Assembly (NCBI RefSeq): GCF_959025735.1
Contig: NZ_CAUFJQ010000030.1
Coordinates: 1-18,786, forward strand
Length of the DNA stretch: 18,786 nucleotides
Direction: 5' to 3'
From: an uncultured Streptococcus sp.
GTDB taxonomy: Bacteria > Bacillota > Bacilli > Lactobacillales > Streptococcaceae
The notes below the pieces were generated by a model, which was not told the DNA's origin, did no database searches, and saw nothing but the letters and a program-made list of their open reading frames with translations. The position numbers were made by a program, and so were the translations under genes. Shown piece after piece: positions 7,221 to 14,827 of this stretch; the stretch's first letter is position 1, and the number at the start of each line of letters is the position of its first letter.

Positions 7221-8380
7221 AAAGAGATATAGTTTTCGTCACTCACCATTTAGGAGGAATCGGTGGCGTTCAGCGTGTAGTTGATCAGTTGGCTACACGT
7301 TTTGCTGAAGATGGAAATAGGGTGACAGTTGTTGGGTGTGCTGTTCAATCAAAAGAAAAGTATGAGAGGGTACAAAAGAATTATCATGAAATTCTTCTAT
7401 ACCAGGAGGATATTTTTTTTGAAAAGCCTTGGTTGTTCTTAAAAGAAAAGTTTTTTTCAAAAAAATTAGAAAAAAAATTTACGGATATTTTGTCACAATC
7501 AAAAGAAACAATAGTTATCTTAGCTAATCCAATTGTCTATCTATTGATGGAAAAAAGCTTGAAGGAATTTTCTAATACTGCCTTTTTCATTGGTCAGATG
7601 CATTCTTCCGCTGATTTTGTATTGGAATGTAAGGGTATCTACAAAGTTTATCCGTATATTATTAAAAATAAATATCCGAAATTGGATTGCATGATGTTTT
7701 TATCGAATTCTTATTCAGAAGTGATTAGCAATCATTACAATATTCCATTAAAAAAATTTGTTGCGATTCCAAATCCCTTACCTAGATATATAGAAGTATC
7801 AGAAGAATCAGAAGAGTTACGTCAAGAAAAATCTACAGTTATTTCTTTTGTAGGTAGACTTGATGCGGTTAAGCAAATTGATCATCAAATTCGAGCTTTC
7901 GCACAGGTAGCAGATGATTTTCCAGATTTGATTTTTAATATATACGGATCTGGTAATTTGAGGGAATTTCTCCAATCTCTAATCGACCAATTAGGAATGA
8001 CAAAACGTATAATCTTAAAAGGGAAAACGAACCAAGTTAAAGAAGTTTATCAAGAGTCATTGTTTACCTTATTAACTTCCAAATCAGAGGCTTTTCCAAT
8101 GTCAGTTGTAGAATCTATGATAACCGGAACGCCAGTATTAACTTATAATTGTTCGCAAGGAGTTGCTGAACTTCAAACTGAAACACCTGAAATGCTCCTT
8201 GATCCAAGTATTGAGGAGTTGGTGAAAAAAATGCGTTATTTTCTATCTAATACGAATAAACTAACGGATATCGGAAGAAGAGGACGCGACTATGTTATAG
8301 AAAATTATGCAGAGGATATTGTAACTCAAAAGTGGTATGATTTGTTTAAGAAGTTAGAGGAGAAGAAAGGTATTAAATGA
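7217..8380 (+). CDS. GT4 family glycosyltransferase
   Basis: A 387-residue GT-B glycosyltransferase. The N-terminal domain has the donor/acceptor loop GGIGGVQR near residues 13-20. The C-terminal Glycos_transf_1 domain begins near SFVGRLD and has the E-x7-E nucleotide-sugar motif (E291, E299, in EAFPMSVVE). It has no membrane helix, so it works in the cytoplasm, probably at the membrane surface with a retaining mechanism. It sits between the flippase and the GT-C gene with four-base overlaps on both sides, so it is a built-in part of the operon. The S. pyogenes gacIJKL cluster has no gene at this point. It could extend the undecaprenyl-phosphate sugar to a disaccharide before flipping, or act on the rhamnan before export. 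Donor and acceptor are unknown. Confidence 0.85.
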   Translation: MKRDIVFVTHHLGGIGGVQRVVDQLATRFAEDGNRVTVVGCAVQSKEKYERVQKNYHEILLYQEDIFFEKPWLFLKEKFFSKKLEKKFTDILSQSKETIVILANPIVYLLMEKSLKEFSNTAFFIGQMHSSADFVLECKGIYKVYPYIIKNKYPKLDCMMFLSNSYSEVISNHYNIPLKKFVAIPNPLPRYIEVSEESEELRQEKSTVISFVGRLDAVKQIDHQIRAFAQVADDFPDLIFNIYGSGNLREFLQSLIDQLGMTKRIILKGKTNQVKEVYQESLFTLLTSKSEAFPMSVVESMITGTPVLTYNCSQGVAELQTETPEMLLDPSIEELVKKMRYFLSNTNKLTDIGRRGRDYVIENYAEDIVTQKWYDLFKKLEEKKGIK

Positions 8381-9891
8381 TAAATTATATTTCACAAAAT
8401 GCTTCAGATTTCTTTCATAATATTTGGCAAAAGAAATTTTATATTTTACTTATTTGGTTTGTGATATTTGGAACGTATTTTTATTTCGATGGCCCTTTCA
8501 ATAATGCACCAATCAAAACGTTTGTTATCATTGGAGGTATCTTCACATTTTTATCACTAATAAATTTAAAGATATACAATAAAATATTCTCAGTAATTTT
8601 ATTTACTGGACTAATATTTTGTATATATACTCCAAATATGGATACACCAGATGAAAATTTTCATTATTCTAGAGCTCTATATATTAGTGATGGACATTTA
8701 TATTTACCTTCTTCAGTAGAAGAAATGAAAGTTTCTTCTGATATATCAAATGTTGAAGAAGAATTTAAAAAGCCTTTAATACAAACTGATTTGGAGAAGA
8801 AACAATTATCTGATAAACAGGTAGTGTATTCTAATTTAGGTAATACAAATGGCTATTCGTTTATCAGTTACATACCTCAAACATTAGGAATTATTATTGC
8901 TCGTCTTTTACATTTAAGTGTATTGGGTTCAATTTTTTTAGGTAGGTTTTTCAATTTACTAGTTTTCGCCTTGCTTGTTCGTCTTGCTATAAAAAAAGCT
9001 GGTGATAAGCAGTTGATTTTTTCCCTACTAGCGATTATTCCTATTAATATCTATATTGCTGCATCATTCAATCAGGATGCATTTGCTAATGGTCTTATCT
9101 TTTTAGTTATCGGTTTATTCCTTTCCTATTTTGAAAAAGATAAAGTCAGTAATAGGGATATATTTTTCTACAGTATCCTTTGTATTTTAATAGCTTTTTC
9201 AAAATTGCCATATGTGTTACTTATTTGTTTGTTGGTCTTTTTGCCAAAAGAAAAACTTAATAAAAAACAATATCTGCTAATTGCCGGATCCATTCTTATG
9301 GTCGCTCTAACGAGTGTGATTTGGTTGAAAGTAACAAGTGGCATAAATGCAACAGTTGCGCATCCAAATCCAGCAGTTAATCCAATGAAAAAGATTATAT
9401 TTACCTTGCATCATTTTTCTGACTTCACGAGAATGATGATTAAAGAGGTTGTGAATTTTATTCCATTTAAATTACAATCATTATTTACTTTTGGTTGGTT
9501 GACTTATGATGCGAAAGCTTTTATGTGGTTTTATTTAATTTTCATTTCAGTTACACTATTTATACTTCCAAATGGGAAACCGCTTAAAACTTTTGCGAAG
9601 TTTGGGGTAGTTCTCGTCTCGATGGGGATTGTTTTTGGAATTCTAATGACAGCCTATCTAATGTGGGGTGAGGTTGCTGATATTTCAATTAAAGGAATTC
9701 AGGGGAGATATTTTGCGGGGATTTTTGTTCTACTTGCTTGTGTTACTAATTTTTCAAGAAGACTGTTTTTGAATCAGAATAGAACAGAACCTATCGAATA
9801 TGATCAGAATAAGGTAGAATATACCTTTACTTACATTGCCACATTGTTTATTCTTGTTTCTATCATAACAACAATTAGTCAATACTATTAA
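8377..9891 (+). CDS. DUF2142 membrane protein, GacL-like GT-C glycosyltransferase
   Basis: A 504-residue multi-pass membrane protein with a short cytoplasmic N-terminus and many hydrophobic segments. The first large external loop carries PDENFH (P91, D92, E93, H96), the acidic signature of DUF2142/GT-C enzymes, and a later NQDAF motif is also typical. GT-C enzymes use a lipid-phosphate sugar at the outer face; GacL of S. pyogenes transfers GlcNAc from GlcNAc-P-undecaprenol to polyrhamnose. Here it should be the last step of the operon, placing the flipped sugar on the exported rhamnan. It overlaps the GT4 gene by four bases, is the final gene, and is followed by a strong terminator. A hand-counted 60-base line (8641-8700) is about 28% G+C, against 47-50% in flanking genes. 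Confidence 0.82.
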   Translation: MINYISQNASDFFHNIWQKKFYILLIWFVIFGTYFYFDGPFNNAPIKTFVIIGGIFTFLSLINLKIYNKIFSVILFTGLIFCIYTPNMDTPDENFHYSRALYISDGHLYLPSSVEEMKVSSDISNVEEEFKKPLIQTDLEKKQLSDKQVVYSNLGNTNGYSFISYIPQTLGIIIARLLHLSVLGSIFLGRFFNLLVFALLVRLAIKKAGDKQLIFSLLAIIPINIYIAASFNQDAFANGLIFLVIGLFLSYFEKDKVSNRDIFFYSILCILIAFSKLPYVLLICLLVFLPKEKLNKKQYLLIAGSILMVALTSVIWLKVTSGINATVAHPNPAVNPMKKIIFTLHHFSDFTRMMIKEVVNFIPFKLQSLFTFGWLTYDAKAFMWFYLIFISVTLFILPNGKPLKTFAKFGVVLVSMGIVFGILMTAYLMWGEVADISIKGIQGRYFAGIFVLLACVTNFSRRLFLNQNRTEPIEYDQNKVEYTFTYIATLFILVSIITTISQYY

Positions 9892-9922
9892 TTTGTTGTT
9901 TTACCATAAAATTTAGTGATAT

Positions 9923-9945
9923 ACTAGGGGAAACCCTAGTTTTTT
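9923..9945 (+). terminator. Terminator of the side-chain operon
   Basis: ACTAGGG (9923-9929), a GAAA tetraloop and CCCTAGT (9934-9940) form a perfect 7-bp stem that runs straight into a T tract ending at 9945. This is a textbook intrinsic terminator and separates the side-chain operon from gtrB. Confidence 0.9.
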
Positions 9946-9953
9946 GTTACAAT
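9945..9953 (+). promoter_or_regulatory. Extended -10 promoter of gtrB
   Basis: TGT followed by TACAAT (9948-9953), starting in the last T of the preceding terminator. There is no good -35 at 16-18 bases. The gtrB ATG is 30 bases downstream with AAGGAG at 9970-9975. Confidence 0.55.
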
Positions 9954-9983
9954 AGAAGCTGAAGAAATCAAGGAGAGAGTTAA

Positions 9984-10910
9984 ATGACACTATCAGTTGT
10001 AGTCCCATGTTTTAACGAAGAAGAATCGATTCCATTGTTTTATCGAGAAATGGAACGTGTTCGGATGGAGATGGGAGAAAAGTTTGAATATATTTTTATA
10101 AATGATGGCTCCTCAGATAGTACGCTATCCGTTCTTCGAAAGCTACATGTTACAGATTCAAATGTGCACTACCTTTCTTTTTCTCGAAATTTCGGAAAAG
10201 AGGCAGCACTCTATGCTGGGCTTGAGCATGCTAGTGGTGAATATGTGACTGTCATGGATGTGGATCTGCAGGATCCTCCGGAATTGTTGATTGAAATGAA
10301 GCAGAAGTTGGAGGAACAGCCAGATCTAGACTGTGTCGGAACCCGTCGGGTAACACGTGATGGGGAACCTCCTATTCGTTCCTTCTTTGCGCGGATGTTT
10401 TATAAATTGATCAATCATATCAGCCAAGTGGAAATGGTCGATGGAGCGCGTGATTTCCGTTTGATGCGTCGTCCTATGGTCGATGCCATTATGGAGTTAT
10501 CGGAGTACAATCGTTTTTCAAAAGGGATTTTTGCTTGGGTAGGATTTGAGACAGAATACCTCGAATATAAAAATGTAGAGCGCGTGGCAGGAGAGACGTC
10601 TTGGAATTTTTGGTCTCTCTTCAAATACTCAATTGAAGGGATCGTTAACTTCTCAGATGCCCCACTAAATATTGCCTTTATTGGTGGACTGTTATCTTGG
10701 ATTTTGGCCTTTATCATGATGTTTTTGATTGTAATCCGAACCTTGGTCTTTGGAGATCCTACTTCTGGATGGCCATCCCTTATGACAGTGATTCTTTTCC
10801 TAGGAGGGTTCCAATTACTAACCATCGGTATTTTAGGTAAATATATCGGTAAGATCTTCATGGAAACCAAGAAACGTCCAATCTATGTCATCAAAGAGAA
10901 AAGTAAGTAA
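9984..10910 (+). CDS. GtrB-type polyprenyl-phosphate glycosyltransferase
   Basis: A 308-residue inverting GT2 of the GtrB/YkcC/SccN type. The catalytic domain has PCFNEEE (8-14), NDGSSDS (40-46), the metal-binding DVDLQDPPE (92-100), DGARDFRLM, and RVAGETSWNFW in the membrane-surface region. Two C-terminal transmembrane helices (about 230-255 and 265-288) anchor it. The family makes glucosyl- or related sugar-phosphate-undecaprenol for transfer outside the membrane, and such genes decorate streptococcal rhamnan (SccN in S. mutans). Its partner flippase and GT-C enzyme are not next to it; it may use those in the 4.9-9.9 kb operon or others to the right of the window. It is monocistronic, with its own promoter and terminator. 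Base composition shifts inside the gene: the first ~215 bases are AT-rich, the rest is not. Confidence 0.88.
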   Translation: MTLSVVVPCFNEEESIPLFYREMERVRMEMGEKFEYIFINDGSSDSTLSVLRKLHVTDSNVHYLSFSRNFGKEAALYAGLEHASGEYVTVMDVDLQDPPELLIEMKQKLEEQPDLDCVGTRRVTRDGEPPIRSFFARMFYKLINHISQVEMVDGARDFRLMRRPMVDAIMELSEYNRFSKGIFAWVGFETEYLEYKNVERVAGETSWNFWSLFKYSIEGIVNFSDAPLNIAFIGGLLSWILAFIMMFLIVIRTLVFGDPTSGWPSLMTVILFLGGFQLLTIGILGKYIGKIFMETKKRPIYVIKEKSK

Positions 10911-10935
10911 AAAGCAGAAAACTTCTGCTTTTTTT
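10911..10935 (+). terminator. gtrB terminator
   Basis: AAAGCAGAA (10911-10919) and TTCTGCTTT (10923-10931) form a perfect 9-bp stem with a three-base loop, followed by T to 10935. The stem begins immediately after the gtrB stop codon. Confidence 0.88.
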
Positions 10936-10943
10936 GCTATAAT
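10935..10943 (+). promoter_or_regulatory. Extended -10 promoter of rmlD
   Basis: TGC then a consensus TATAAT (10938-10943), with the TG starting at the last T of the gtrB terminator. It lies 32 bases before the rmlD ATG, which has AAGGA at 10964-10968. No clear -35. Confidence 0.75.
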
Positions 10944-10975
10944 GATAAGGAAAAAGTATTCGAAAGGAACGTAAC

Positions 10976-11827
10976 ATGATTTTAATTACAGGTGCAAATG
11001 GTCAACTTGGAACGGAGCTTCGCCATTTGTTAGATGAACGAAATGAAGAATATGTAGCTGTTGATGTAGCTGAAATGGACATCACAAATGCAGAGAAAGT
11101 AGACGAGGTATTTGAGGAAGTAAAACCAACCTTGGTATATCACTGTGCTGCTTACACAGCTGTGGATGCGGCAGAAGATGAAGGAAAAGAGTTGGACTAT
11201 GCCATCAACGTGACTGGTACGGAAAATGTAGCAAAAGCGTCTGAAAAGCACGGCGCAACCCTAGTCTATATCTCAACGGACTACGTTTTTGATGGGAAAA
11301 AACCAGTGGGACAAGAATGGGAAGTAGACGATCAACCAGATCCTCAAACTGAGTACGGTCGTACCAAACGTATGGGGGAAGAATTGGTTGAGAAGCATGT
11401 GTCTAACTTCTATATTATCCGTACAGCTTGGGTCTTCGGGAACTACGGTAAGAACTTTGTCTTCACCATGCAAAATCTTGCGAAGACTCACAAAACACTT
11501 ACAGTCGTCAACGACCAACATGGTCGTCCAACCTGGACCCGTACTCTTGCAGAGTTTATGACTTATTTGGCTGAAAACCGTAAGGAGTATGGTTATTACC
11601 ACTTGTCTAACGATGCGAAAGAAGATACAACTTGGTATGACTTTGCGGTTGAAATCCTCAAAGATACGGATGTTGAAGTGAAGCCAGTGGATTCCAGCCA
11701 ATTCCCAGCTAAAGCGAAACGCCCGCTTAACTCAACAATGAGTTTGGCTAAGGCTAAGGCTACAGGATTCGTTATTCCAACTTGGCAAGATGCCTTGAAA
11801 GAGTTTTATAAACAAGAAGTGAAATAA
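10976..11827 (+). CDS. rmlD: dTDP-4-dehydrorhamnose reductase
   Basis: RmlD (GacA in group A Streptococcus) performs the last step of dTDP-L-rhamnose synthesis, reducing dTDP-4-keto-L-rhamnose with NAD(P)H in the cytoplasm. The 283-residue protein is normal length for this extended short-chain dehydrogenase. It shows the nucleotide motif TGANGQLG near the N-terminus, the AAYTAVD segment, the STDYVFDG motif, and the YGRTK (YxxxK) catalytic pair. It has its own promoter and terminator and stands directly before the rhamnan operon, supplying its donor. rmlA, rmlB and rmlC are not in the window, as usual in streptococci where they sit elsewhere. Base composition is like the ordinary chromosome. 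Confidence 0.96.
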   Translation: MILITGANGQLGTELRHLLDERNEEYVAVDVAEMDITNAEKVDEVFEEVKPTLVYHCAAYTAVDAAEDEGKELDYAINVTGTENVAKASEKHGATLVYISTDYVFDGKKPVGQEWEVDDQPDPQTEYGRTKRMGEELVEKHVSNFYIIRTAWVFGNYGKNFVFTMQNLAKTHKTLTVVNDQHGRPTWTRTLAEFMTYLAENRKEYGYYHLSNDAKEDTTWYDFAVEILKDTDVEVKPVDSSQFPAKAKRPLNSTMSLAKAKATGFVIPTWQDALKEFYKQEVK

Positions 11828-11837
11828 GAGAAATTTG

Positions 11838-11867
11838 AAGCGGCCCTTGAGGGTCGCTTTTCTGTTT
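11838..11867 (+). terminator. rmlD terminator
   Basis: AAGCGGCCC (11838-11846), a TTGA loop and GGGTCGCTT (11851-11859) form a strong 9-bp stem with one G-T wobble. The T tract is interrupted (TTTTCTGTTT), so some read-through into the rgp operon is possible. Confidence 0.8.
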
Positions 11868-11891
11868 GGATTAGGCAAAAAGCCTAGAAAA

Positions 11892-11900
11892 TGGTATAAT
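11892..11900 (+). promoter_or_regulatory. Extended -10 promoter of the rgp operon
   Basis: TGG then a consensus TATAAT (11895-11900), 34 bases before the rgpA ATG. A small hairpin, TAGGC (11872-11876) with GCCTA (11882-11886), occupies the place of a -35; no TTGACA-like hexamer is seen. The rgpA ribosome binding site is AAAGGGA (11923-11929). Confidence 0.75.
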
Positions 11901-11934
11901 GGAATAGACTGTAAATTGTTAGAAAGGGAATATT

Positions 11935-13083
11935 ATGCAACATGTTTTTATTATCGGAAGTCGTGGGCTTCCGGCTCAATATGGCGGTTTTGAGACTTTT
12001 GTGGACCAATTGGTCTCCCATCAAATGTCTTCGGAAATCCAGTACCATGTTGCTTGCCTTTCCAATGATCAAGCCTATTACCATTTTGACTACAAGGGTG
12101 TGGATTGTTTTACGATTCAAGCCCCTAAGCTTGGGCCTGCGCGTGTCATCGCCTATGATATGATGGCCATCAACTATGCCTTGAAGGTTATCAAAAAGCA
12201 AGGAATTGCACAGCCGATTTTTTATGTTTTGGGCAATACTATTGGGGCCTTTGTGGCACCCTTTGCGCGTAAGATTCATAAGATGGGTGGTCAATTCTAT
12301 ATCAATCCAGATGGACTGGAGTGGAAGCGGGCCAAGTGGGCTAAACCGATTCAAGCCTATCTCAAGTATTCTGAAAAAATCATGACACGCCATGCGGATT
12401 TGGTGATTTCTGACAACCCTGGTATCGAGTCCTATATCAAGGAAGCCTACCCTTGGTCCAAGACGACCTATATTGCCTATGGGACGGACTTATCTCCGAC
12501 CAGCCTGACCAGTCAGGATGGGAAGGTCAGAGAATTCTATCAGAAATGGCAGACACAGGAGAAGAACTATTACTTGATCTTGGGTCGCTTTGTCCCAGAA
12601 AATAATTATGAGACCGCCATTCGTGAATTTATGACTTCTTCAACCAAGCGGGATTTGGTCATCATTTGTAACCATGAAGGCAATCCCTATTTTGAAGAGC
12701 TTCGAGCTCGAACGGGCTTTGATCAGGATCCACGTGTCAAGTTTGTAGGAACGGTCTACGATCAAGACCTGTTGAAGTATATCCGTAAAGAAGCCTTTGC
12801 CTATATTCATGGTCATGAAGTGGGAGGAACCAATCCAGGTCTCCTAGAGGCTCTCGCTCAGACGGATCTGAATTTGGTTCTAGGTGTTTCCTTTAACCAA
12901 ACGGTTGCAAAGGATTCGGCTCACTATTGGACTAAAGAAACTGGGGATTTGGCGCATTTGATTGATCGGGTTGATTCTTTAGAAGATGTATCTGAATGGG
13001 GTCAACGTGCCAAGGCCAATATGAAACAAAACTTTACCTGGGAAAAAATTGTAGGTGAGTACGAGGAATTATTCTTATCATGA
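11935..13083 (+). CDS. rgpA: Rhamnan-initiating rhamnosyltransferase, RgpA/GacB type
   Basis: A 382-residue GT-B enzyme with an N-terminal DUF1972 domain (IIGSRGLPAQYGGFETF, residues 6-22) and a C-terminal GT4 domain. The nucleotide-sugar region has HEVGGTNPGLLEA (E295 and E305). The S. pyogenes homologue GacB adds the first L-rhamnose to GlcNAc-PP-undecaprenol at the inner face of the membrane, starting the rhamnan. It is the first gene of the operon rgpA-rgpB-rgpC-rgpD-GT2-rgpF and overlaps rgpB by four bases (ATGA). Composition is that of the ordinary chromosome (hand-counted line 12841-12900 is about 47% G+C). The family is confident; the exact linkage is taken from homologues. Confidence 0.92.
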   Translation: MQHVFIIGSRGLPAQYGGFETFVDQLVSHQMSSEIQYHVACLSNDQAYYHFDYKGVDCFTIQAPKLGPARVIAYDMMAINYALKVIKKQGIAQPIFYVLGNTIGAFVAPFARKIHKMGGQFYINPDGLEWKRAKWAKPIQAYLKYSEKIMTRHADLVISDNPGIESYIKEAYPWSKTTYIAYGTDLSPTSLTSQDGKVREFYQKWQTQEKNYYLILGRFVPENNYETAIREFMTSSTKRDLVIICNHEGNPYFEELRARTGFDQDPRVKFVGTVYDQDLLKYIRKEAFAYIHGHEVGGTNPGLLEALAQTDLNLVLGVSFNQTVAKDSAHYWTKETGDLAHLIDRVDSLEDVSEWGQRAKANMKQNFTWEKIVGEYEELFLS

Positions 13084-14021
13084 AAGTAAATATCTTGTTG
13101 TCCACCTATAATGGTGAACAGTATCTAAAAGAGCAGGTCAAAAGTATCCAAGACCAGACTTATCAAGAATGGCAACTCTTGATTCGAGATGATGGGTCGA
13201 CAGATGGAACGGTGGAGATCATTCAAGAGCTGGTGGCTCAGGATGAGCGCATTCGCTTTATCAACCAGGGAGCTATTGAAAATCTCGGTGTTATCAAGAG
13301 CTTCCATGCCCTCTTGAAATATGAAAAAGCGGATCTTTATTGCTTCAGTGACCAAGACGATGTCTGGGTACCAGACAAGATTGCGGTTCAAGTAGCAGAA
13401 GCCGAGAGGCATCCGCAAGATAAGCCTTTGCTGGTCTACACAGATTTGAAAGTGGTCGATGAAAACTTGAATGTACAACATGAAAGCATGATTCGCACCC
13501 AGTCTGATCATGCCAATACAGAACTGATTCAAGAGCTGACGGAAAATACGGTAACTGGCGGAGTTGCCATGATTAACCACGCGCTGGCGGAGTTATGGAC
13601 AGGTCAAGAAAAACATGCTCTCCTTATGCATGACTGGTATTTGGCCTTGTTGGCAGCTACCTTTGGAAAGCTCATCTATATCGATCAGCCGACAGAATTG
13701 TACCGTCAGCATAGTAGCAATGTTCTGGGAGCTCGTACCCTTAGAAAACGGGTTAAAAATTGGATCCGGCCCCATATTCTCTTTGCCAAGTACTGGAATC
13801 TCATCGAGTCTAGTCAAGAACAAGCAAAAAATCTATTGGATCTGCCAGTCAGTCCCCAAAATAAAGAAGTCATTGAAAACTTTGTCACCATTATGGATGT
13901 TCCACTAAAAGAACGTTTGAGACGGATTCGTCAGTATGGTTACCGGAAGAACCGAGCTTTTCATACGGTTGTGTTTACCAGCTTGATTCTGACAAAGTTT
14001 GCATATCGAGGTAAAAAATAA
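13080..14021 (+). CDS. rgpB: Rhamnosyltransferase, RgpB/GacC type
   Basis: A 313-residue GT2 (GT-A fold) enzyme. It has the LSTYNGEQYL N-terminus (7-16), DDGSTDGT (37-44) and the metal-binding SDQDDVW (90-96); homologues carry this same SDQDD. RgpB/GacC adds rhamnose from dTDP-rhamnose to the growing lipid-linked rhamnan after RgpA. It overlaps rgpA by four bases and rgpC by one base (TAATG), so translation is probably coupled. No membrane segment is seen; it should act as a peripheral enzyme at the inner face. Linkage (alpha-1,3 in homologues) is not proven by sequence. Confidence 0.92.
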   Translation: MKVNILLSTYNGEQYLKEQVKSIQDQTYQEWQLLIRDDGSTDGTVEIIQELVAQDERIRFINQGAIENLGVIKSFHALLKYEKADLYCFSDQDDVWVPDKIAVQVAEAERHPQDKPLLVYTDLKVVDENLNVQHESMIRTQSDHANTELIQELTENTVTGGVAMINHALAELWTGQEKHALLMHDWYLALLAATFGKLIYIDQPTELYRQHSSNVLGARTLRKRVKNWIRPHILFAKYWNLIESSQEQAKNLLDLPVSPQNKEVIENFVTIMDVPLKERLRRIRQYGYRKNRAFHTVVFTSLILTKFAYRGKK

Positions 14022-14827
14022 TGTTTGACGTTTTTAGTCAGAAAAATCGAATTTTATTACGAGAATTAATCAAAACAGACTTTAAATTACGCTACCAAGG
14101 ATCAGCGATCGGTTATCTTTGGTCCATTTTAAAGCCCCTGATGACCTTTACGATCATGTATATTGTCTTCATCCGATTTTTACGTTTGGGTGGAGATGTT
14201 CCCCATTTCCCAGTTGCCCTCTTGTTGGCCAATGTAATCTGGGGCTTCTTTTCAGAAGCCACATCTATGGGGATGGTGTCGATCGTTAGTCGAGGCGACC
14301 TGTTGCGGAAGTTGAACTTCTCCAAACACATCATTGTCTTGTCTGCGATTTCAGGAGCAGCCATCAACTTTGTTATTAACCTTGTAGTGGTCTTGATTTT
14401 TTCATTCTTTAATGGAGTGACATTTTCTTGGACAGCTTTGATGGTGATTCCGTTGTTCTTTGAGTTGTTCTTGATGGCGACAGGATGCGCATTGATCTTA
14501 GCGACATTTTTTGTTCGTTTCCGTGACTTAGGTCAAGTATGGGAAGTACTCCTGCAAGCAGGCTTGTATGCGACGCCAATTATCTACCCGATTACCTTTA
14601 TTGCAGACCGCAACCCATGGGCGGCTAAGTTGGTCATGATGAATCCCTTGGCCCAAATTATTCAAGACATGCGATACTTCTTGATTGATAAGGCCAACAC
14701 CCCAGTCTGGCTTTTGGTGGAAAATAAGTTCTTGGTTCTGATTCCTTATGTTTTACCAATTCTTATTTTTGTCGCTGGCTTTGCTTACTTTAACAAACAT
14801 GCTAAGAAATTTGCGGAGATTCTCTAA
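14021..14827 (+). CDS. rgpC: Polysaccharide ABC exporter permease, RgpC
   Basis: A 268-residue ABC-2 type permease (Wzm/TagG family) with a charged N-terminal amphipathic stretch containing the typical DFKLRYQGSAIGYLWSILKP segment (about 20-39) and about six hydrophobic segments. With RgpD it exports the finished lipid-linked rhamnan across the membrane. The start overlaps the rgpB stop by one base, and the stop overlaps the rgpD start by one base, ensuring matched synthesis of the two transporter halves. Normal length for the family. Confidence 0.94.
   Translation: MFDVFSQKNRILLRELIKTDFKLRYQGSAIGYLWSILKPLMTFTIMYIVFIRFLRLGGDVPHFPVALLLANVIWGFFSEATSMGMVSIVSRGDLLRKLNFSKHIIVLSAISGAAINFVINLVVVLIFSFFNGVTFSWTALMVIPLFFELFLMATGCALILATFFVRFRDLGQVWEVLLQAGLYATPIIYPITFIADRNPWAAKLVMMNPLAQIIQDMRYFLIDKANTPVWLLVENKFLVLIPYVLPILIFVAGFAYFNKHAKKFAEIL

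Noticed and set aside
9896..9925. TTGTTT, 18 bases, TATACT with TG as a gtrB promoter
   Set aside because: Its -10 overlaps the stem of the terminator at 9923-9945, so transcripts from it would start inside or just before that terminator; the TGTTACAAT after the terminator is a better candidate.
10415..10870. Long open frame on the minus strand inside gtrB
   Set aside because: It lies opposite a clear glycosyltransferase gene, has no recognisable family features and no ribosome binding site; it is an antisense shadow. The same holds for the antisense frames at 11273-11701, 11884-12393 and 13125-13580.
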